The position numbers and the translations under genes are program-made. The notes under the pieces were generated by a model, which was given only the letters and a program-made list of their open reading frames with translations, ran no database searches and was not told where the DNA came from. Below, in pieces: positions 57,901 through 64,000 of a DNA stretch of 64,000 bases. How positions within the stretch are numbered: position 1 is the stretch's first letter; every line of letters begins with the position of its first letter. This DNA is from Pteria penguin (Eukaryota > Mollusca > Bivalvia > Pterioida > Pteriidae), in assembly GCA_035048485.1 (NCBI GenBank), contig CM068592.1, positions 39,198,045 through 39,262,044 of the forward strand. Direction: 5' to 3'.

Positions 57901-60641
57901 CATGCAGCCATGTGTGGTGTCTGTGCTACGATTACTAACATCTGATATGTTTATCATGCAGCCATGTGTGGTGTCTGTGCTACGATTACTAACATCAGAT
58001 ATGTTTATCACACAGCCATGTGTGGTGTCTGTGCTACGATTAGTAACATCAGATATGTTTATCACACAGCCATGTGTGGTGTCTGTGCTGCGATTAGTAA
58101 CATCAGATATGTTTATCAAACAGCCATGTGTGATGTCTGTGCTACGATTACTAACATCAGATATGTTGATCATACAGCCATGTGTGGTGTCTGTGCTACG
58201 ATTACTCACATAAGATTATGTTTATCATGCAGCCATGTGTGGTGTCTGTGCTACGATTACTGACATCAGATATGTTTATCACACAGCCATGTGTGGTGTC
58301 TGTGCTACGATTAGTAACATCAGATATGTTTATCACACAGCCATGTGTGGTGTCTGTGCTACGATTAGTAACATCAGATATGTTTATCATACAGCCATAT
58401 GTGGTGTCTGTGCTACGATTACTAACATCAGATATGTTTATCACACAGCCATGTGTGATGTCTGTGCTATGGTTACTAACATCAGATATGTTTATCATGC
58501 AGCCATGTGTGGTGTCTGTGCTACGATTACTAACATCAGATATGTTTATCACACAGCCATGTGTGGTGTCTGTGCTACGATTACTAACATCAGATATGTT
58601 TATCATACAGCCATGTGTGGTGTCTGTGCTACGATTACTAACATCAGATATGTTAATCACACAGCCATGTGTGGTGTCTGTGCTACGATTACTAACATCA
58701 GATATGTTTATCATACAGCCATGTGTGGTGTCTGTGCTACGATTACCAACATCAGGTATGTTTATCATACAGCCATGTGTGGTGTCTGTGCTACGATTAC
58801 TAACATCAGGTATGTTAATCACACAGCCATGTGTGGTGTCTGTGCTACGATTACTAACATCAGATATGTTAATCACACAGCCATGTGTGGTGTCTGTGCT
58901 ATGGTTACTAACATCAGATATGTTTATCATGCAGCCATGTGTGGTGTCTGTGCTATGGTTACTAACACTAGATATGTTTATCACACAGCCATGTGTGGTG
59001 TCTGTGCTACGATTACTAACATCAGATATGTTTATCATACAGCCATGTGAGGTGTCTGTGCTACGATTACTAACATCAGATATGTTGATCACGCAGCCAT
59101 GTGTGGTGTCTGTGCTGCGATTACTAACATCAGATATGTTGATCATACAGCCATGTGTGGTGTCTGTGCTACGATTACTAACATCAGATATGTTTATCAT
59201 GCAGCCATGTGTGGTGTCTGTGCTACGATTACTAACATCAGATATGTTTATCATGCAGCCATGTGTGGTGTCTGTGCTACGATTACTAACATCAGATATG
59301 TTTATCACACAGCCATGTGTGGTGTCTGTGCTACGATTAGTAACATCAGATATGTTTATCACACAGCCATGTGTGGTGTCTGTGCTGCGATTAGTAACAT
59401 CAGATATGTTTATCAAACAGCCATGTGTGATGTCTGTGCTACGATTACTAACATCAGATATGTTGATCATACAGCCATGTGTGGTGTCTGTGCTACGATT
59501 ACTCACATAAGATATGTTTATCATGCAGCCATGTGTGGTGTCTGTGCTACGATTACTGACATCAGATATGTTTATCACACAGCCATGTGTGGTGTCTGTG
59601 CTACGATTAGTAACATCAGATATGTTTATCACACAGCCATGTGTGGTGTCTGTGCTACGATTAGTAACATCAGATATGTTTATCATACAGCCATATGTGG
59701 TGTCTGTGCTACGATTACTAACATCAGATATGTTTATCACACAGCCATGTGTGATGTCTGTGCTATGGTTACTAACATCAGATATGTTTATCACGCAGCC
59801 ATGTGTGGTGTCTGTGCTACGATTACTAACATCAGATATGTTTATCACACAGCCATGTGTGGTGTCTGTGCTACGATTACTAACATCAGATATGTTTATC
59901 ACACAGCCATGTGTGGTGTCTGTGCTACGATTACTAACATCAGATATGTTAATCACACAGCCATGTGTGATGTCTGTGCTACGATTACTAACATCAGATA
60001 TGTTTATCATACAGCCATGCGTGGTGTCTGTGCTACGATTACTAACATCAGATATGTTTATCATAGAGTCATACGGCGCAGGAATGACTCTCGTGTGGCT
60101 TCTGTTTTGCTGTCTTATCTGATGAGGAAGAAAGCGATTAACACGTCAAGAAATGGTATTTCTGAAGCATCTAGGTCCGGCGCCATAAAATGAGAATATA
60201 CTGAAGTCAAATATTCCATTTTAATTAATTCCATTACCAAACGTTCAAATAAATTCTCATGCATAATGGTAATTCTATTTATCAATAGAGTAAAACTAAA
60301 TAAAATCCAAATCCCAGATATTAATTCATTGATGAACAGAAGAATAAGAAATTATGACGAAAGTATATCCTCAGTTTATGGCGCCGGACCGTGGTCTTCA
60401 GACAGACACCATTACTTGAGCCATTCTGACTCAATGACACTAGGAAATATAATACCTGTGATGATATCAGTATATTAACCATACCGGTGTCAATAAGAAG
60501 TGTTGTCTGATTTGTGGCATTGATAAAAATTGTCTCCCCAGCGGAAGTGACGTAATGGAACGATCCATTCTGATTGACCGTGACATTGACGATTTCACTC
60601 TCCGTCTCCTTGACAACGGTCTCTGACAATTTCGTTCTGTA
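45972..60641 (-). CDS. excitatory amino-acid transporter (SLC1 family), C-terminal six exons
   Basis: Exons in order: 60641-60485, 52078-51889, 50221-49988, 48776-48582, 47945-47811, 46146-45972. All donors and acceptors are GT-AG, phases agree (1,2,2,2,2), and the sum is 361 residues plus stop. SLC1 proteins couple glutamate/aspartate uptake to Na+, H+ and K+ gradients at the plasma membrane. Visible: a glycosylation-rich loop (NVT, NGS, NAT, NQT) before TM4; [38 protein letters not shown]; hairpin 1 [28 protein letters not shown] (NMDG motif); AQVNN; hairpin 2 [14 protein letters not shown]; and [13 protein letters not shown], where the second Arg is the residue that marks acidic-substrate transporters (neutral ASCTs differ). 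The tail ends MTAV, a possible class I PDZ ligand. TM1-3 exons lie beyond 60.7 kb or outside the window. Confidence 0.93.
46265..46640. repeat. 41-bp tandem repeat in an SLC1 intron
   Basis: About eight diverging copies of cttgtaaataaagtatttac followed by agagtacagggcaaacactt. Confidence 0.85.
46771..47556. mobile_element. 768-bp foldback element with 9-bp target duplication, in an SLC1 intron
   Basis: Arms of about 330 bp (46780 to about 47110 and about 47210 to 47547) are inverted copies with few differences, separated by roughly 100 bp. The ends read TAGCCGCAAGTAGTG. TCGGTAACC occurs directly on both sides (46771-46779 and 47548-47556). Each arm carries the same 70-codon reading frame in opposite directions ([14 protein letters not shown] ... 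[10 protein letters not shown]). Target duplications of 9 bp are typical of Mutator-like elements. No transposase inside. Confidence 0.88.
48316..48431. mobile_element. 116-bp palindromic MITE in an SLC1 intron
   Basis: Arms ACAGGGGTGACCTTACAATG and, inverted at the right, CACAGGGGAGACCTTACATT, continuing GAGAAATTCCCAAGAC. TATCAATC flanks both sides (48308-48315 and 48432-48439), an 8-bp duplication that with the CAGGGG end suggests hAT type. Confidence 0.85.
49125..49812. repeat. 43-bp minisatellite derived from a dispersed repeat, in an SLC1 intron
   Basis: About 15 copies of gaccaggtgcccgggagtag followed by tgagcgtctcctgtcagaggtta. The unit is the reverse complement of the core of the dispersed repeats at 17120 and 32375. 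Confidence 0.92.
50222..51888 (-). other. SLC1 intron
   Basis: AT-rich intron between the exon ending LFVVFIW and the exon starting YSPVG. No repeat or gene recognised. Confidence 0.6.
52160..60065. repeat. 8-kb, 54-bp-unit higher-order minisatellite in an SLC1 intron
   Basis: About 146 tandem copies of a 54-bp unit (ccatgtgtggtgtctgtgct, then acgattactaacatcagata, then tgtttatcacacag). Variant patterns recur every 1296 bp (24 units): equivalent points fall at 53789, 55085 and 56381. A partial block of 540 bp (10 units) then resets the pattern at 56921. The unit is 18 codons and lacks stops in several frames, so both strands show very long ORFs (up to 2015 codons). One extra base near 58214 breaks the minus-strand frame. 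Confidence 0.98.
60161..60403. repeat. inverted-repeat element next to an SLC1 exon
   Basis: ggtccggcgccataaaatga (from 60175) and tcagtttatggcgccggacc (60371-60390) are inverted copies. Similarity extends to about 45 bp per arm, including ctgaag and atatact. It lies in the same large intron as the 54-bp array. Confidence 0.75.
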
Positions 60642-61549
60642 CTGTAAAAATTAAAATTCATGGTAAGTAAATTACAAGTAAAAGCAGGTTAAAAGGATGA
60701 AATCCCCATGAAAAGCGCTTAATGCGCCCGTCGCTTAATTTCCCGATAGCAACTTTCTATAAAGATTAACAATTTCTGTATACAATTGGATCACACACAA
60801 TAAAATAAAACTATATTTTTTCATGCTTCTCTCGTCATACAAAACATGTGATATCTTTGATGATCTTAATCTTGACGGTAGAGTTATATCTTGCCTACAA
60901 AAATCTCCAAGTAGTGTATAACTGTGACCTTGAAAGACTACCCGTCCGTCCGTCATAAGTATAAATCCTGTACGGGATGTTCATCATGGGTACAAAAGCT
61001 TTAAGACTACAAGAATATTTATCATAGGTAGAGAACCTATAAGATTACAGGATTGTCTTTCATGAATACAAAACCTGTCATACTACACGGAAGACTTAGG
61101 ATTCAGTGTTTTCCTTGTCTTACTATACTTACGCCATGAAAACAGGCTTCTATTAGATTGTCAGGAAACAGGTTTCTGAAATACAAAAGTTTTGGGTTAA
61201 GAAGCTTTCAGACAAATGTATTTATTTCCTGTAATAGCATTACTCGAAGTGAATCTTCAATGAATACCTGGAAGCCCGGACAAAGCACATTACAACGGAT
61301 TAACATACATGCGATATATGTCAGAAAAAAACCTCTGTTTTTACAAATATATACAAAAGCATCATGATAAGTCATTAGACTGATTGATTATTTAGTTACA
61401 TGCCAGGGTATAAACTAGATTGTTGAAGGTCTTGCTTGGTGTAGTCCCTATAACTTTTTACAACGGAAGCTTCATCATTTGCAACTATGTTGCTAGACTT
61501 CTTTTTTCACACCTGCCATGGAAAATGGAGGGGAGATTGGTGTTCTTTA
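60642..61549 (-). other. SLC1 intron or 5' part, no exon recognised
   Basis: Sequence upstream (in gene sense) of the exon starting [10 protein letters not shown] looked for a TM1-TM3 coding exon and found none. Confidence 0.4.
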
Positions 61550-62815
61550 CATTGGCACTTGAGAGTGGTGTTCTTTACATTGGCACTTGAAGACTTGTTA
61601 CATGTATTTACATCTCTGCTATTCTTTATTTACACTTCCTGTTTAAATTTTCATTATTAATATTTTCTGTTTACATTTAAATTTCCTTATTAACACTTGC
61701 TGTTTGAATTTTCATTATTTACACTTGCTCTGATAGTCTTGATGATTTACACTTGCTCTGATAGTCTTGATGATTTACAAGGGCTATTGAACGCTTCATT
61801 TATTTACAGGCGCCCTTGAAGAATTCATTATTTACACTTGCCCTGAAAGGCATCATTTACACCTGCCCTGGAAGGTATCATTATTTTCGCAACATTTTAC
61901 GCCTGTTCTTGAAGACATAATCATTTACACCTGCCCTTGAGGCCATTATTATTTACACTTTGCCATTGAATAATTAACTATTCACACTTGTCCTGCGTGG
62001 TTTCTTTGTTTACACCCATAGCAGAAGGCTTCCTTATCAACACTTGCCTGGAGAAGCTTTAATGACTATGTCTCTCCTCACAGAGTTCATTATTTACACC
62101 TGCCCTCAAAGTTTTTATTATTTACACCGTTTTAAGAGCTTTTAACGAATTAATTTATTATTAACACCTGCTACTGGGGAATTGTGAGATTTGCGTGCCC
62201 TCGAAAATTACATTGTTTACACATGATCTTGGATACCAAGTTATTTACATTTGCCCAGTAAGGCCTTTTACTACATTTAAATAGGAAAACTTCAATGTTT
62301 ACACATGCCCTGGAAAGCTTCATTCTTTAAAGCTTCATTCTATGATGGCTTCCGTATTTACATATCTTAATTAGCTTCCTTATTTACACTTGCCCTCGAA
62401 TGCTTCATTAATTACACTTGCCATAGATGGACCGTTGGAAGCTTTATAATTTACCCCTGTCGTAGAAATCTTCTTTATTTACACTTGCCCTGGAAGGGTT
62501 CATTATCTACACTTATTTGAGAAGGCTTCCTAATTCACACTTGCACTTGAAAGCTCCATTGTTATAATACACCTGCTTTAGAAAATTTCCTTATATACAC
62601 TTGCCGTGGAAGGCTTCGTTATTTTACATTTGAATTAGATGGTTTGTTATTTACACCTGTCCTCGAAGACTTCATTATTTACACCTTCCTTAGACGGCCT
62701 CATTATTTACTCTGCCTTGGACGGCTTCATTATTTACACCTGCCCTGCCTTTAGAAGGTTCCATTATTTATTTTCACTTGCCTTGGAAGGTTTCAATATC
62801 TATAGTACAATCAGT
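61550..62815. repeat. degenerate tandem repeat, about 33-38 bp
   Basis: Dozens of diverged copies of a unit like cttcattatttacacttgcc followed by ctggaagg. Length and sequence vary more than in the other arrays, so it is probably older. Confidence 0.8.
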
Positions 62816-64000
62816 AATGATAGGTGAATGCGCTATACAAGGAATAGGGCATTAGTTATTTATTACAGATCTTTTATAAGTAACTGTAATTAATCACGGG
62901 CCATAAACCAGCGTGCAGTTGCAGATCCAGGAAACAACCAAATACCGATCTATATAAGACGTAGGACAACTTAAATTAAAGCAAAGACAATCAGTGGCGA
63001 CTCAAGGAAGTTTAATGTTCGAGGGGTAAACGAGCGAAGCTGAAGGGAGGGAAAGAAACAGAGACGAGAGATCGGTAAACCACGGTCCTTTTTACTTCCA
63101 CGTTCTCTCCTTGTCAATATGGACGTCAGGTAAATAAAACATCATAGATGCGAATATATGATTAATAGTTCCCCATTCATATCTGCCCTTTTGCTTCCTT
63201 TGATGACTCGTCGCAGCTGAAAAAAATTAATCCAGAATGCAAGTTTTCCAATGCATAGAATGTTAGCATAATACAACATACAATGGAATTCGTCTGTTGG
63301 ACCACAGTATGTCGTTATAGTATTCAGAGCCTAGTTTTAAATGCTATTCAGCACACCGACCATACATCAGTTATTTTAAAAGTGAGTTTCCGGGACAAAA
63401 ATAGTGATTAACTGAGGGACTTTAATCGATTTCAAACATCGATAGACAGTATAAGCATTGTAATGTTTATTGAATATGGTTTAAGTAACGTTTTGTAGCC
63501 GAAGTAAATGATGTATGTATAGTGCATTAGTCAAGATTGGTAAAATAGATTGATTGATAAAATTCAACACCATTACAAACACTCCAGGAATCGAGTCTGT
63601 ATTTAACCAAGTCATGTTTTTGTAGCATCGACATTCGTTGTCAATAACAATAAATGATGTACATATGTTTTGTGAGTGTGGAGATTTTAAAATCAATTTA
63701 CCGGTTATACCATTGCCCCTGATGCTTGGAAATATTCAAGTAATCTATTTACCAGGTCAGTTATCACTGGCCATGTGATTCACTTACTGACCTTTGCGTT
63801 AGTACAAAAATTGCTATAGTGTGTTCTAGTACTAATAATTTATATGACCTCTCGTCTTGAGATACCTGTTGATCTTTTATCTCTACATGGAGGATTATCT
63901 AAAAAAATTTTAAATGTGTATGCAGCTTTTACGGTGAGTGGGAAGGTGGGCGCCCGGAAACCGGTTAACCGCACCGAGTGGTGTGTGTTGCTCTAATTAA
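62816..64000. other. non-coding stretch to the window end
   Basis: No gene, RNA or repeat recognised. Confidence 0.4.

Noticed and set aside
52162..58209. 2015-codon ORF on the minus strand, with 430-595-codon ORFs on the plus strand
   Set aside because: All come from a 54-bp (18-codon) tandem unit without stops in several frames. Both strands are open at once, a one-base insertion ends the frame, and the whole lies inside an SLC1 intron.

Overview
The window is eukaryotic nuclear DNA: genes are split by GT-AG introns, intergenic DNA is AT-rich, and there are tRNA-derived SINEs, a LINE 3' end, many foldback/MITE-like palindromes and at least eight minisatellite arrays. The protein matches (TRPT1-type tRNA phosphotransferase, SLC1 glutamate transporter, caspase) are animal. 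The style of the dispersed repeats (a SINE tail with a GTTGAAAGCGACGT motif, a core with a GGGCACCTGGTC motif) recalls bivalve molluscs; this is recognition from memory, not a search result.

Layout. 1-2.83 kb: four exons (minus strand) of a caspase-like protein whose visible catalytic His is Tyr and in which no QACxG pentapeptide could be found. 3.4-6.35 kb: 34-bp minisatellite interrupted by a SINE. 7.1-10.3 kb: small tandem repeats and a 1.16-kb element with terminal inverted repeats. 10.4-17.45 kb: a six-exon plus-strand gene (about 1190 aa) joining an OTU cysteine-protease domain, two C2H2 fingers, a MULE (Mutator-like) transposase with an intact-looking DDE set, and a SWIM finger. 20.1-25.1 kb: seven minus-strand exons of a TRPT1/KptA RNA 2'-phosphotransferase whose last exon encodes an SGNH/GDSL-hydrolase-like domain, broken here by one extra base. 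25.2-25.9 kb: LINE 3' fragment. 27.8-30.3 kb: G-rich tandem repeats and a 62-bp minisatellite. 30.3-38.1 kb: no gene recognised; several nested inverted-repeat elements and a 38-bp minisatellite. 38.7-41.7 kb: a single-exon 992-aa orphan ORF (minus). 43.4-44.8 kb: 39-bp minisatellite. 45.97-60.64 kb: the last six exons (361 aa) of an SLC1/EAAT-type excitatory amino-acid transporter (minus); its introns hold a 768-bp foldback element with 9-bp target duplications, a 43-bp minisatellite and an 8-kb, 54-bp-unit higher-order minisatellite. 61.5-62.8 kb: degenerate repeats.

Exon joins were worked out by eye from splice dinucleotides and codon phase. In the three fully tested genes (OTU-MULE, TRPT1-SGNH, SLC1) every internal junction is phase-consistent, which is the main support for the models. 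The genes have no obvious shared pathway; the common theme is heavy mobile-element and tandem-repeat load around and inside genes, including two genes whose architecture itself looks transposon-derived. The very long ORFs at 52-60 kb are by-products of a 54-bp (18-codon) repeat and are not annotated as genes.
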